From the NCBI GenBank assembly GCA_951230915.1, contig OX579638.1:13658696-13722695 (forward strand): DNA of 64,000 nt, in the 5' to 3' direction. Origin of the DNA: Antitrichia curtipendula. Lineage: Eukaryota > Streptophyta > Bryopsida > Hypnales > Leucodontaceae. Made by a program: the position numbers and the translations under genes. The notes under the pieces are model-generated. The model worked only from the letters and a program-made list of their open reading frames with translations, searched no databases and was not told the DNA's origin. This document shows positions 1-12,511 of the stretch, in pieces; the stretch's first letter is position 1, and the number at the start of each line of letters is the position of its first letter.

Positions 1-909
1 AAAACCATTTTATAGTAGTTGTTTGACTTTAGACTACGTTTTTGGGCAAGAAAACATTGAAATTCAATTATTTTTTCTATACAAACTAAAATTTGTCTTT
101 CTATTTGTCTTTCTATTCCTAAACTAAACCCAATACAATCAAACAAAAATTCTAAGGAATTTAGAGCGAAGAATTCAGTATTTTTGTAGTATTGGAAAGT
201 TTATTATTTGGAGAAAGTGATGATATTCACATTACTAATTTTTTTCCAAGATAAATTGACACTACAATATTGACTAATCATAGAAATTTTCAAATGCTTC
301 AGCTACAAATTATATTTTTGGTGAATTAAAAAAATAAATTAGAACAAATTTATAATAAGTTTTTGAAACTTAGATGAAAAAAAAGGCTTCCTATTCTTGA
401 CGGTGTCACAGTTCCATTTTATACAACCTTCAACAAAGGTATAGAACTAATTTATGTTTTATAGTACAATTTTATCTTGTCTGTGGACAAACCATTGACA
501 GAGCTTTACGAATTAAGCTTGACAAGTTCAACTTTTAATTCATTTATAATTTTACAAATAAATGAAAAACTCACTCTAATATACATTCTAATTGACAAAC
601 TCCTCTTTATATACAACACTTTAAAATCACAATACTTTGAATTTTCCACCAATAATTGTAAATAAATCAATATTGTAAAACGATAATAAATGATATTATA
701 TGAATATTAATAAATTTTCTCAACAATAATATAAATTAGATAATTTGACTTGAAGTATATAGTTAAGGTTGCTATGGTTGTAAAAAAAGACTATTGATAT
801 TATTTTGACAATTCCTTCATTGCTATTTGTATCAATTAACTTGAATCTTTTAAATGAGTATTTGGATTTTCTTCATTATATTTATCAAATTATTTTCACT
901 TTTTGAAAA
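1..909. other. AT-rich intergenic, no gene seen
   Basis: The stretch is strongly AT-rich with short stop-interrupted frames in all six readings. The longest frame, 62 codons at 477-665, has low-complexity Leu/Ile/Thr composition and no recognisable motif. I see no repeat ends or RNA gene here. Confidence 0.6.
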
Positions 910-922
910 ATTAATAGAGATT

Positions 923-1742
923 TTTCAGATTACGGTAGTTGCAAGAAACACTTGTCCTATTCTTTATTCCCTTGTCCTTGCCCTTGGATGGGTACTTTTT
1001 GGCTCATAACTTTTGCATACTTTGTCTGATTGGCGTGAAATTTGGAGAGAAGGTAGTTAGACAAGTTTCAAATAGTTTTTGAAAAATTAGTTTACTATTT
1101 TTAAGCTGCCCCCGATTGGGTGTCTACCTTGGGCATTTTGGGATTTTTTATTCCTATTTTCGACCCAAAAATGCGAATTGGAAGCCACAAATTGGACATG
1201 AGGGAGGTTTAGGGTCCTTACAAGGATTGACGAGGAGATTTTGTGAAAAAAAGAATACCAGAGTTGCTCACAAGGGCTCAATGTGACCATCCTTTGCGCA
1301 AAAGTCCTAGAGAGGGAAAAAAATTTCCTAAGGAATTTTTTGGTGTAATGAGAGGCTTTCATTGTCAATAAAAATGTCTTTTGGGGGGGAAATTTTCTGA
1401 ATTTTTTTCCCATTTTTTTAAATTGAAAAGGAACACAGACCCTTTTTCTGCTATTTTCTAGCATTTTCGAACGACAGTGCCTTTGGTAGTACCCCGCAAC
1501 AGTCCATAGTACTATTGAGTACTTGTAAACGCTTTGCAGTGGGACCTCATCCTTGTATGCCACCTTGCTTTCATATGCTTATTGTTGTACCAGCCACCTA
1601 TTGAAATCGCAACCTAATTGAAATTTGAAACCAATGGAGGAGATTGTCGCCACAGTACTTGTAGTATCGATAGTACTTCCAGTCCTATGCCCTGAAAACG
1701 CGTTTTTGGCCAAGAACCGTGAAGTGTTTCTTGCAACTACCC
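923..1742. mobile_element. MITE-like element, GCAAGAAACACTT family, copy 1
   Basis: A 19-base inverted repeat (GTAGTTGCAAGAAACACTT, at about 935-953) returns in reverse complement just before 1742. A perfect 13-base direct repeat, ATTAATAGAGATT, flanks the unit at 910-922 and 1743-1755 and may be the target duplication. The left inverted repeat then starts about 12 bases inside the left boundary, so the exact ends are uncertain. The inside is non-coding; a 158-codon minus frame (1087-1563) has no protein-like pattern. A relative lies at 2687-3418. Superfamily not determined. Confidence 0.55.
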
Positions 1743-1755
1743 ATTAATAGAGATT

Positions 1756-2686
1756 ACATAGTTTAATGTAATGAGAATATAAGATAAAGATTTAAATATA
1801 ATTTTAAGAGCTAAATTGAGTTTAACAATGTTTAATCATTTGGCAATAAAATTCATGTAATCCTTAAGCACTTCAACATCCACTAGATAGATGGTGAATG
1901 TTGTGAAAAGAGTTAACTTCATCAATAAATATTCATTGAAGAAGCTTTAAGAAAAAACATGTAATATATCAATGAAAGAAGAAAAAATACTCTATATAAA
2001 CCAATGATATAGATATGATAGAAGAATTTAATTATTTATTAAAAATTTCAAATCTATAGTTGATTGCATCATCTTCATTTTGATTGATCCAATCATCCAC
2101 ACCCATTTTTTTAATCATGAAATATGTGACACTATAATGTTTGTCCTTTGGGTGATTTCAAAGAGACCTCAAGAATGCAAGAAATACTTTTTTTCATCCA
2201 ATTTTTTGGAATTTCATTTCATTCTCAATGAATAACTGTCACTTCAAGGTATACTTGTGCTACTTTAGTGAGCAAGGAAGGACCTTGGAGAACTAAGAGG
2301 GTTGAAAGGCAAAGGATTTGGAGCTTGAAAAGCAAAAGGATTGCTTGCTAGAGATGGAGATGGACTTGAAATATTAAAGGCAAGACTTCGTATAGGCACA
2401 TGTAGAGGACTTGGTTTTGACGCAAGTGGAGGCAATGATGGGGCAACAACAAGACCATCGGATGGTGGTATGACAAATTGCAACACTTCACATTGGTAAA
2501 ACCACCTATTTCTAACCAAGAATCCATATCCAACCTATAGGATGCAAGTATTTCCAACCAAAGCTAGAACAAATTTTCAACCAAAGCTTGGAATGGTTTT
2601 TTTCTCCTTTTCAAGGTTGGAACTATTAATAATGTCATGACAAATGTCCCAAACTAGTGAGCAAGAAAGTAGGAAACAATGTTTGA
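1756..2686. other. Intergenic; right part is a dispersed repeat
   Basis: The left part is AT-rich with no gene. From about 2500 the sequence matches 49145-49330 (phrases about 'atttccaaccaa', 'catgacaaatgtcc' and 'agtaggaa' occur in the same order), so this is an old dispersed repeat. It resumes on the far side of the next element, at 3419-3540. The minus frame at 2265-2519 is Ser/Pro/Leu-rich and is not supported as a gene. Confidence 0.45.
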
Positions 2687-3418
2687 GGGTCATTGCACGA
2701 AACACTTGTACTATTTTCTGTCACACGTTGTGTGCTGATTAGTTTTTTGGTTGTAACTCTTGCAATCTGGTTCCAAATGATTCAAAATTTATAGACAAGG
2801 TACTGATGACTATTATACACATTGTATAATTTTTTGGAATTTTTAAAAAATGTTTTACTATTTAAAAATGGCCCCCAATAATATGTCACACTTGCCAATT
2901 TGGAGTTTTTTAGTACTATTTAGTACCCATAAAAACGAATTTTGATTTGAAATTTGGAAGAGATGGTTTTCTAATAGACTTCTAGCTCTTGTCCAAAGGA
3001 ATTCTAAAAACAACTAATTTTATGTTGTATGGAAATCCACAAAGTGAGCTTCTTTTTGCTTGCATTTTGAAACACATAAAACATTATTTTGGTGTTTTTT
3101 TTGGTGAATGACCATCTCCATAAAGTTGTTACAAATGGCCAATTTTTATTTTATTTATTTAAATTTATGTCCTATTTTTAACTAATTAAAACATCAAAGT
3201 ATCTATTTTCTTGAGATTTGGCACTTTTCTAGTTCTCCTACTTAGAGAATTTTTTTGTGCATTTCCTTTGGTGGTTACCTTCATTTTAGAGGTATATACA
3301 TTAGTCATATTTTTCAAATTTTTGAGAAATTATTTTTCTATTTTTAAAGTACTCCCGAAAAAATCATAAGTACTATGCAAAACGCAACAAAATCGGCAGG
3401 TGTTTTGTGCAATGACCC
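2687..3418. mobile_element. MITE-like element, GCAAGAAACACTT family, copy 2
   Basis: The termini are inverted repeats: GGGTCATTGCACGAAACAC at the left and its near-complement at the right (one mismatch in about 19). TTGA flanks both sides (2683-2686 and 3419-3422). The first 30 bases match copy 1 at 935 with substitutions, and internal phrases (a run near 'ggccccc', 'tagtac') are shared, so the two are one family. It interrupts the dispersed repeat that is uninterrupted near 49.3 kb. No coding capacity. Confidence 0.6.
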
Positions 3419-3540
3419 TTGAGCGGAAAAGTAGTTTTTGAATGGTTGGAATTGGAAGACTCTATACATTGGGTATGGGTTGAGGCCAACTTTTGACTTC
3501 TAAAATTTGTAGTAATTTCAATTCAAGGCATATAATTACC

Positions 3541-4335
3541 CAAAAAATTGCAATCCACATGGTTCTATCTTTGTACATGACAAAAATTCTACATCGCCTT
3601 ACACTACTCCAGAACATGCGCAGAATCAGTTAAGTAGTCGACTATGGGTGGTTCTGACATACATGTCTAAATAAACAGTCGTTCTGTAAAATTTGCGTGC
3701 AAAAAGTGTGTGTACAAGCTAATTAATCACACATCAAACAATACTTACACACACATTTTACATGGAATGTGATTACTGTACATGAGCATATGCAACCAAA
3801 ATACTAAGTATTATAGATATAGATATTTCATGAAATGAAATATGTCTGCACTGCAATAAAAGAACTGCAGGCATTTTCTGTAGACCTAAACACAAGCACC
3901 ATAACTAATGTATCATGTTATCCAAACTTCATGATGATCACAGTGATACATTTCGTGTACAAAAACCTTAAAATGATGTTGAGAGTAATTGTTCGTGAGA
4001 TGGTAACACACTGGGTGGAGGTGGAGGTGCACCTGGAGTTGCATCTGGGCAATAACAATTGAAGGCGATAGATGCTGAAGCTCCATGCGCAAACATATGG
4101 AACATTGCTGCTTTCTATCCCCTGAGTCGAGAAACAAGTGTCCTTGTTCTCCTTCAAGAGCAAGAAATCTAGCCCACTCTGTGCTCCTTGTGGCTTAGCA
4201 GGCTTGCCTTGCTTATAGTTTGCTTAGTAGATATCCATGCGAGAGTCGACTTCAAAACTATCAATCCACATTTTCTGGTATAGATGGCAATGCTTGAAGA
4301 CAGATCGACCAGATCGAGGAATATTCTACTATGTC
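3541..4335 (-). other. Downstream flank / possible 3'UTR of the kinase-TIR gene
   Basis: This is the region after the stop codon of the minus-strand kinase-TIR gene. Composition near 4.0-4.3 kb is less AT-rich than the intergenic background, which fits a transcribed 3' region. I see no further exon in frame and no convincing single polyadenylation signal. Small frames on both strands around 3.9-4.1 kb look like chance. Confidence 0.35.
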
Positions 4336-7300
4336 TTAGTTTCTCTGAAGAAGGGACGACATGGCCCAACGCAGATCTGCTGCAATGCTCCTTTGGGCAT
4401 GCAGAATACCGTCCACTACCGCCAAAATTGTATAAATGTATGTTTTATCATAGGCGCGCGTCTTATAGTTGTAAGGAATACCTGCTTGCTTGCAAAGCCA
4501 CGAAACTGCATCTCTACACTCCTCCAACTGGAGCGGATGCTTGCCCGCAGAAAGTTCAACCCAGTACTGTTCCCAAGTTCCTTGATGTAGACCCTGCTTA
4601 AGTTCACCAGGCGTGAGCTCATAGAACAATGGCAATACGCGAATTCTTCCCTCAGGATCCTCCTTCTGAACTTTCATAAGATTTATCAACTCTCTCATAG
4701 GCCATTTCATTTGGAAAAAATCCGGAGTCACGACCACAAGCCCAACATCAAGTCTTGCTAATTCATGTAACGACCCATATGAGATATCCTCATCAAGAAA
4801 GGGTTTGACGTGGAACTTGGATTTCGACCAGCGGTGGCTCATCAATGATTGATGCAACCACGATGAGAAGTTTTTCACAGCTCCATTTCGACCACCTACA
4901 TGTGATATGAGAAAACGCGAAGGACGTCTCCATACTGTAAAAGAACTCATTACCAGCCCTCCTTGGACTGGCCTCTTTCGCACTACCCTTTCTCTTGTTG
5001 GAGCTTCAAATGGGGTGATTTCTGGTGACATTGGCAACGGTTCACCAATCTTGACGTGGGAATCTTCATGGGACTCGAAACCTGGAGTAAACAAATAAGA
5101 CTGAACTATATTATACTTCAGTCAATAGAGTATAACACTGCATGAGTAGTAGAAGCCACGAGGGAAAGAGAGGTATAAAAAATAAACTTAAATAACAAAT
5201 GGACTTGTCAATGTAACCCCACAACAAAATACTCCTTGAATTCATTCTGAAAAGAAAATACAACATTGAAAGACAAAACAAAATCATCATCATTCAAAGT
5301 TCTAGTTCACGGGACGTACCATTCATTAATAGACATTTCAAATGCTTCAGTGCCGAGCAAATGCTTGCAAAAGATGGACGATTAGTTGGCTCGGGATCCC
5401 AACATGCTTCAATCAAATCCCTCAAAATTGAAGGACAATAGTCAGGTACACTGAGACGTTCGCCATTCAATACCATCTTCTTGATATTGACGAGGGAAGT
5501 CTCGTGTGGGAAAGGAACGTCTCCGGTCAAAATCTCATAACACACCATCCCAAAACTGTACACATCGGACTTCTTGGGATACTTAGGCCTTGATTGAAGC
5601 ACGGATGCACTCGTTTGTCCATCGTTGGTATGAAAATTAATAACCTCAGGAGGCATCCATCGATTGGTCCCAATATTGAAGCTTTGATTGGAATACCTGG
5701 TGCTGCTTTCCTTGATCTTCGCAAATCCAAAATCAGCGACTTTAATGAGCACATACTGAACTTCAAGATCTGGTGGCAGTACGTTTTTGACAAGAATATT
5801 GAAGGACTTCAAGTCTCGGTGCACAATACCATTTTGGTGGAGGTAATGGACACCTTCACCGATTTGGAGAATCACATCCACTGCCTCGAAAACACTGAAG
5901 GGTGGAGAATAGGGACTGGCATCCAATCTTCTCTGCATAAACGAATGGAGATCTTCGTCCATCAACTCCATCACGATGGAACACTTGCGCTTGTCCATCG
6001 CACAACAAAACATGGACATGATGTTGGGATGACACAACCCTCCAAGGATTTGAGCTTCCCTCACATAATCGGGATGTTCGGGACCATAAAACGTCTTCTT
6101 GGCAACCGGAGTTCCCAACCACATGGCCTTGTGGACGGTAGCGGAGGCACCTTTCCCCAACAACTCGGTTTGGCGAACCATTTGAAAGATTCGTCCCTGA
6201 AAACCCAAATCATCGAAGGCACTCCAAAAAGGTGATTCTGGTGAAAGAGAGGTTGAAACCGGCTTGACTCTTTCGAGTCTCTGAAGTAAGTAAATCGCAA
6301 GATCCTTATCATCACCTTGTAAGGAAGGCAATTCCAATATCACTTTATCAAGTAACACATGCTCATCCTGCCAGGCCTTCCTTTTGACAATCTCAACTTC
6401 TTCTCTGTCAATGCTGTCCACTTGAGTTTCTGTTAGGGCCTCAGCTGCTGCCCATCCCGTACTAAAATAAACTCGACAAAGCTCCAAATGGAATCCCAAG
6501 GATGAAACATACTCCGCAGTATTTGTCAATGTCATTGCAGCTTGAAGCCACTTGTTTGTGCAACAACTTCGAATGAAGCTTTCAATTTTGAGAGCTAAAG
6601 CAAGCAAGAGCTTAAGGACTTCAGTGCATCTTGTCATGTCCTCGGAGGTTCTATCTATCACCTCAATCTGGGCATTTAAGTTAGGCCCCAAGAAAGGGTT
6701 TGCCATTTCTAGAGTAGCTTTGAGCTTAGCAACAAGATATCCGCACTGCTCATTGTTGAATTTCCGAGAAGGCAGCTCTTGCACATGTACCAAACATTGA
6801 GCAGCAATATCCAAGTATGAATGAAGTTCGTCCGTGCAATAGAGAAGAATTTCTGCATGCAAAGAATTACGAACTAAAAGCTTTAGCAATGAAGGAGAAA
6901 ACATTTACAGTTGCTAGCGCCATATTGAACTAAGAGGTTTCCGTGCTTGATTGGCATCTATGCATATTGGTTTGAACCTCAACGATTCACAAAACTTGAG
7001 AGACTAAAAGTACTTTGTACCCAAAGCAATTGATACATTACCAATCTCCAAACTTATATGACCCCTTGAAGTTTACACCCATCACTTGAAACCACCTATT
7101 CAACTACCAATAGATAGCAGAATCTCTTGAAATAGCAAAGGAAACAAAATAACACCACAATAACTCAACTTGAAACCTATGTAGTCAATTATAGCATCAT
7201 TTAATCAATTCCAATGAAAGTGCTTGTACGTGCAAACCATTCCAGATTACAGTGATAACTGATGTAAGCTTTACCTGTTGTTGGGACTTCTGGGGAACTG

Positions 7301-7614
7301 GACGGCCCCTTGCCTGAACTCATGGAGGGCATGTCCCCTTCAACTACAAGAATGGAAGGTGAGAGCGGAGGGGCCTCCCAGCCAAGAGAGAGCCGTGATG
7401 ATGGTGCAGCCATCACTGCGGTGGAATTGTCGTCAATGGAGAAGTCCCAGTGGGGATCATGGACAGAGACAGGGGCAGCCGGCGAAATGGAGGCGACTGT
7501 CATGCTCGCTGTCACCGAACCCGGGAGCTGGAGCTGGGGCTCCTCCCATTCATGCCACGGTCTGAAAAACAGGAAATCTTCGGAGTCGTCCATGCCTTGA
7601 GCCTTCGGATTCAT
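4336..7614 (-). CDS. TKL-type protein kinase with C-terminal TIR domain
   Basis: There are three exons: 7614-7275, 6852-5320 and 5081-4336. Introns 6853-7274 and 5082-5319 have GT-AG ends, and both splice in phase 1, giving 872 residues. Residues 1-113 are Ser/Pro/acidic and probably disordered. Residues about 115-330 are helical without a named domain; a MLKL/HeLo-like bundle is possible. The kinase spans about 340-620: glycine loop LLGKGASATV (about 344-353), Lys in VAKK (365), HRDLKSFN (458-465), DFG (487-489), and GTNRWMPPE with Pro for the Ala of APE. The TIR domain starts at RFLISH (about 681), with FLDEDISYGS, VVVTPDFF and VLPLFYELTP. Catalytic kinase residues are present, so it may signal by phosphorylation in immunity or stress; this is inferred. 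No NB-ARC or LRR follows. The first ATG in exon 1 was chosen; a second, MDDSED, lies seven codons later. Confidence 0.88.
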
Positions 7615-9430
7615 TAGGGATAGCAGGTCGCTCGATCCGCCCGATCTTGTTTAGACGGGAGCCGGAGGCGGGATCTCCAAATGTTCAATTACTTGTTTGA
7701 GGGACCTGGAAGATACCATGAACAGAAGACGCACACGCTGCCCCTCCTGCCATCTCCTTCATTGGGACGAATGCACTTGCCTGGGATGACGAACACACCA
7801 AAAACTGACTGCATAACCAGTTACAGTTCTAACAGCGATCCAAATATTTGCACCCAGGCTTAACAACTTTCCCCAGACGGAGACTTTGCCGAGGCCAAAG
7901 CGTCGGGAGACTTCTGTCGTGCAGTGCTAAGCATGGATGGCATTTGGCATTACCTCCTGCACAACCACGGTCAACGAGTAAGCTAATATAGGAAGACGTC
8001 CAAGTGTATCAGCAAACCTCGCCTCTGTTTGCAAAAGAGACACTCAAATTATTAAATGGGTCAGGGACCATGCACTTACACGATGCGGACTGGTCTTCAG
8101 TCGAAGGCTACTGACAGAATCATGGTCCTGAAGAGGGGATCTTGAGCATGGACCATGGACTGATTAAAAACCATCCCATTCCCTCGAGGCGAGATCAAGA
8201 CTGTTCATGAACCTAACTGGGGCATGCATACGATAATGGATTCAAGAAGGTTTTGATGTAGAGCCACAGATTCAAGCATTACCACACACTACTACAACAC
8301 ATTATACTGTAAAGCGGCTGTAAAAGGGGTAGATGCCTTACTAATTCTACAAACTTCTGTTTGGGATAATCCCCCTCGAGGGTTATCCTATGCGAAACCT
8401 AGAGAAGCTCGACATCCGCGACTGGAGTGCAAGTCAAATCAGTTCAAAATTCCAGGGCACGTCTTTACTACTCGCGTAACTTGCTGAAACACAGTCGAAC
8501 TCGGACAACGCTCACGGAAGCACCAGCACCCAGCCGCTGAATGGCGAGAATTCGAACTCCTGGAACTGAAAGTGTGCCGCTCTTCACCTGAACATTCAAC
8601 GCGTGGAATGACTTCAAGTATAAGCAAGGCACAACGCTAGATTACTGAAATTACTGAACTATACGGACAAACGGAGCACCAAACATACGAAAGCAACAGA
8701 GGAAACGACAAAACCGGCCGTATGTACGCGCCGTTCCGCTCTGGACAGCCGGCCCTCAAAAACAAACCAAACACGCCTTCATTCGGAGAACAACGAAATC
8801 ATGCCAACGTCTTGGTAGATTCTTCAATTAGTTCAGAAAGAGTTGCTCAGTAATTATGAAACGAAAACCCTAATGGTCAAACTGCGAGCGCTAGCTTTTA
8901 CCGACAAACCACTCGTGAGCACAGACCAGAATCGACAACCCAGGGCCACTGCTGTTGAGAAACACACACCCTACATCGAGAGCAAGCAAGAACCCTCCAT
9001 AGTCTGTGCAATTAGATTTAACCTGAAGCTGGGGAGACTGCAATTGCAACGAGTATTTGAGTTTCCCACTCGATCCACGTCTAGCTCTTGGTTACGTTCG
9101 ACTCCCAAGCACCCGACACAAGATCGATGGAGCTATCAGGAGCATTCCCGACCTGACCAGAGCAGCCAAGTCAATTAAGATCGACACTGCCGATGTTGCG
9201 GCAAAGACTTCTGAAAAGCTCTGCGCGGGAGGTACTCCCATTTCCTACAACACAACAAGGAACAAGGAAAAGACGGGTCCCTGGCGTGAGTTTGATGAGG
9301 GTCCCGAAATAGGAGTAAACTTGAACCTAAACTCCAATTCCAGTTCCGCCCTCATGTACCTAATGCGTATACTTTCTCTCTGAAATGTATCCCTTGGGTA
9401 CGTAACAAGAAGGGTGTGACCGTAAGGCCC
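7615..9430 (-). promoter_or_regulatory. Upstream region of the kinase-TIR gene
   Basis: This 1.8-kb stretch is clearly richer in G and C than the DNA to its right (9.43-12.2 kb) and lacks recognisable repeats. It lies directly 5' of the kinase-TIR start, so it probably holds the promoter and 5'UTR. Frames on the plus strand (for example 8843-9178) have no family resemblance. I could not fix a TATA box or start site. Confidence 0.4.
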
Positions 9431-12400
9431 TGTCCGAGGTAAATAGCAGTATTAGTTTATTGATAGAATGATAGTAGATAGAGGGGAAATTAAGCAGAAA
9501 TATTTTGACAAAAGTTAATAGCGAGAAAATTGATAAACATGATTTTGTTTTAGGTGGCAAGTGTTAAAACTATTTACATTAGTTGATTGTAAATTGATAC
9601 TAAAAAATCAGTGAAAAAAATTCAACCATGTAATATTGTAAAATTTTATGTCACTTTGCAAAAAAATATTTTGAACATTTGTAGTAAAATCATGAATTCT
9701 ATGCCGTATACTCCATAATTTTGGTATTTCATGATAAGAGAAATTACTTTATATTTTTTCATTATAAGGATGATAAAAAAAATGTTGTAAAACTGTTAAG
9801 TTCTTTCACTATGATTATATTCAAAGATCTTTAGGATGATATTCTTCATTAGGTGCAACCGATATACCAATATTAGGCACAAAAGTTTGTTGAGAAAACT
9901 TACAATAATTATAATAAAATTTTATTTCTAGAAATATAATAAAATTTCTACAAATATTGTTATATACAAAATATGGTGGGATTCCTTTTTCTTAATTAAA
10001 TTAAGATACTGATTTTAAACATTCAATGACTAATTTATTTATAAAGTAAAATTACATTGTAATAAAGATTTGATTGTTTGTTGCAATATGAATATAAGTG
10101 TTAATGGGCTAGAAATTTAAAAAATAATAATCATTGAAATGCATTACACACATTTTGTGCATCATTTATTTGTTCATTAAAATGAATAGAATGTTTTCTA
10201 ATTATTAATATTGATTTTGAAAAAGAAATTGTCATTTTTTAATAATTAAATGATTTATAAATAAAATTTATAATTTTTCAATTTATAATTTATAATTTAT
10301 AATTTATAATTTATAATTTTTTTATGTTTCAAAGTCTTAGTCTTATTTATTGACTATCTTATTTATACTTAAATAATTTTCTTTTGACATCATTGAATTA
10401 ATTTGAAGTTTAGTTTTAACTACTTTAGTTTGTATTTGTATTTGTAAAACATTGTCTGTAATGAAAAATGTTTTTATACTATAGAATTATGTAATTTTTT
10501 CTATATAATTTTTTCTTAATATTTTTTATATTGTAAATATATTCTAACTTGATTATATGTTAGTTTACTATTTTTAAAAAGTTCCAAAAAATGATTTGCT
10601 TTATTTTTGAAATTACTATTCTTAAGATCATTTAAAATTATTTCAAAAATAAAAATTGAATTCTTTCTAGTTTGTATAAGACCAATTTCTATATTATATA
10701 ATATATTTTACTATCAAGATTTGCAAAATGTTTGTATTAATTTAATTTATTTTTTAATTTTAATAAATTATTATATTTAATTATTTATTGAATAATAAAC
10801 ATTAAAGTTCTTATATAAAGACATAAAGACATTTTTATATAAAGACCTAAATAATTATACTATTTCTATATCAGTTGAACATAAATTTCTCAATAAATTT
10901 GTCGTTTTTTAATTCATTTCAATTGACTAATATATCTTTTAAGATTTGTTTGTTTCATGATTTATATTGTACCATTTATTGATTTTAATAGGATTTTCAA
11001 ATACAAGATTAAATTTTAATTGATTAATTTGCAAATTGTCTAAGTAATTGAATTTGGTATTGAATCTATTTTTTGTTGTTAATTCCATTGAATTTGCATT
11101 TGTTTTTTTGATGATTCCTTTGTATTTAATCTCTTTATATTGTGAATCCAAATCTATAACATTATTTTATATTGTTTTGATTGATATGTAGAACCACCTA
11201 ATACTTCAATTGGTTCAAAATGAGTATTTCTAGAGGCTATATACATTATTTCATTGCTAAATTTCCTACCAAATATAATAAATATTATTTTCTTTTCTTT
11301 ATCCCAAACACTAATTTCTTTTTTCAAATAATTAGATATCCAATTAATTGTAGAAAAATCACCCCACAATTCTCCAACAAGTCATTGATATGCTTTCTAC
11401 ATATTGATTTTATTTCAAACTACTCCATTGTGTAAATCATTAGAAAAAGATTCATTTAATTCTGCTGATCAAATTTTACATTGCTAAGCATTGTTTTAAA
11501 AAATGTATTACATTTATTTATAAATTTGATGATAGTTAGATGTATTATAGTAAATATGCAATTAAATCCAATAAACAATCTTTTAGATTATTATGTAGCC
11601 TATATTGTATCAAAGAATATAACATCTAATTTTTCATCTAATATATACATATAATTTATATAAAAAAAAATTAACAAATCAAATTTTTCTAAACAAATTT
11701 TTTTGATACAATTTTTTTCACAAATTGTACAAACCTATACAATGTCACTACAGTACAAATATACAAATGTGAAAATATACAAATAAACTTGCAAAACAAA
11801 ATAAAAAAAGATGTTAAATTGATAAAACAAATCATTGAATTCAAATTCAAATATAAGTCAAATAATTGCAAAAGAAATGAATACTCCAACTACTCCAAAC
11901 AACATGATAACTATGACGTTTTTAAAGAATTATTATTTTCTTACTAAGATTTTGAATTTAGACAAAGTTGTATCACTACCATGCAAAAACAACTGCTAGA
12001 GCTAATACAATCCAACAATCTGCCTCACCAACAATATTCAAAATATACAGACCAATAAAATATTATTTTGTTGATTATTACAACCCACAAGAACCTTGTA
12101 CCCTGCAAACAGACACAAGTTTATAAAACTTAAGGAATCTACTTGATTATTATTAAAAAATTCTTCAAATACAAGAATACTAATTGATATTCTAATCATA
12201 TGCTAGATCAAAACATGATATGTTGCAGCTTTCTGCAAGATCTCGATGGCGTTCCTCTTTTTTTCTATTCAAAACACACGTTTGGTTAAAATATCACAAT
12301 AGGCGGATAATCGCAAGCGTAACTACTCCAAATAGAATTGCATAATTTCCATATATCTTTTCATATACTCCTCAATACAATCATCAATATAATCCTTAGG

Positions 12401-12490
12401 GTAGCGCTCATTGATTGAATAATTTAAAAGCCCTCTTGACCATCTTAAAATGTCACTATGCCTATAATACGTCACAAGTCCACTAAAATC
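9431..12490. other. Very AT-rich intergenic, no gene seen
   Basis: Long A/T runs and short frames fill this block. Frames near 11.15-11.44 kb exist on both strands but are Ile/Asn/Lys/Phe-rich, as expected from AT bias. A heptamer minisatellite lies at 10280-10318. No element ends were recognised. Confidence 0.55.
10280..10318. repeat. 7-bp minisatellite (TTTATAA)n
   Basis: About five and a half perfect copies of the heptamer TTTATAA run head to tail here inside AT-rich DNA. Confidence 0.85.
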
Positions 12491-12511
12491 TTAGATGGAC
12501 ACAAGAACTTT

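Noticed and set aside
1087..1563. 158-codon minus ORF
   Set aside because: It lies inside a MITE, has no family resemblance and no splice partners.
5594..6235. 213-codon plus-strand ORF
   Set aside because: It is the antisense shadow of the kinase exon.
4336..7614. Classification as a kinase-NB-LRR or TIR-NB-LRR receptor
   Set aside because: No P-loop, NB-ARC motif or leucine-rich repeat appears in or after the gene on this strand.
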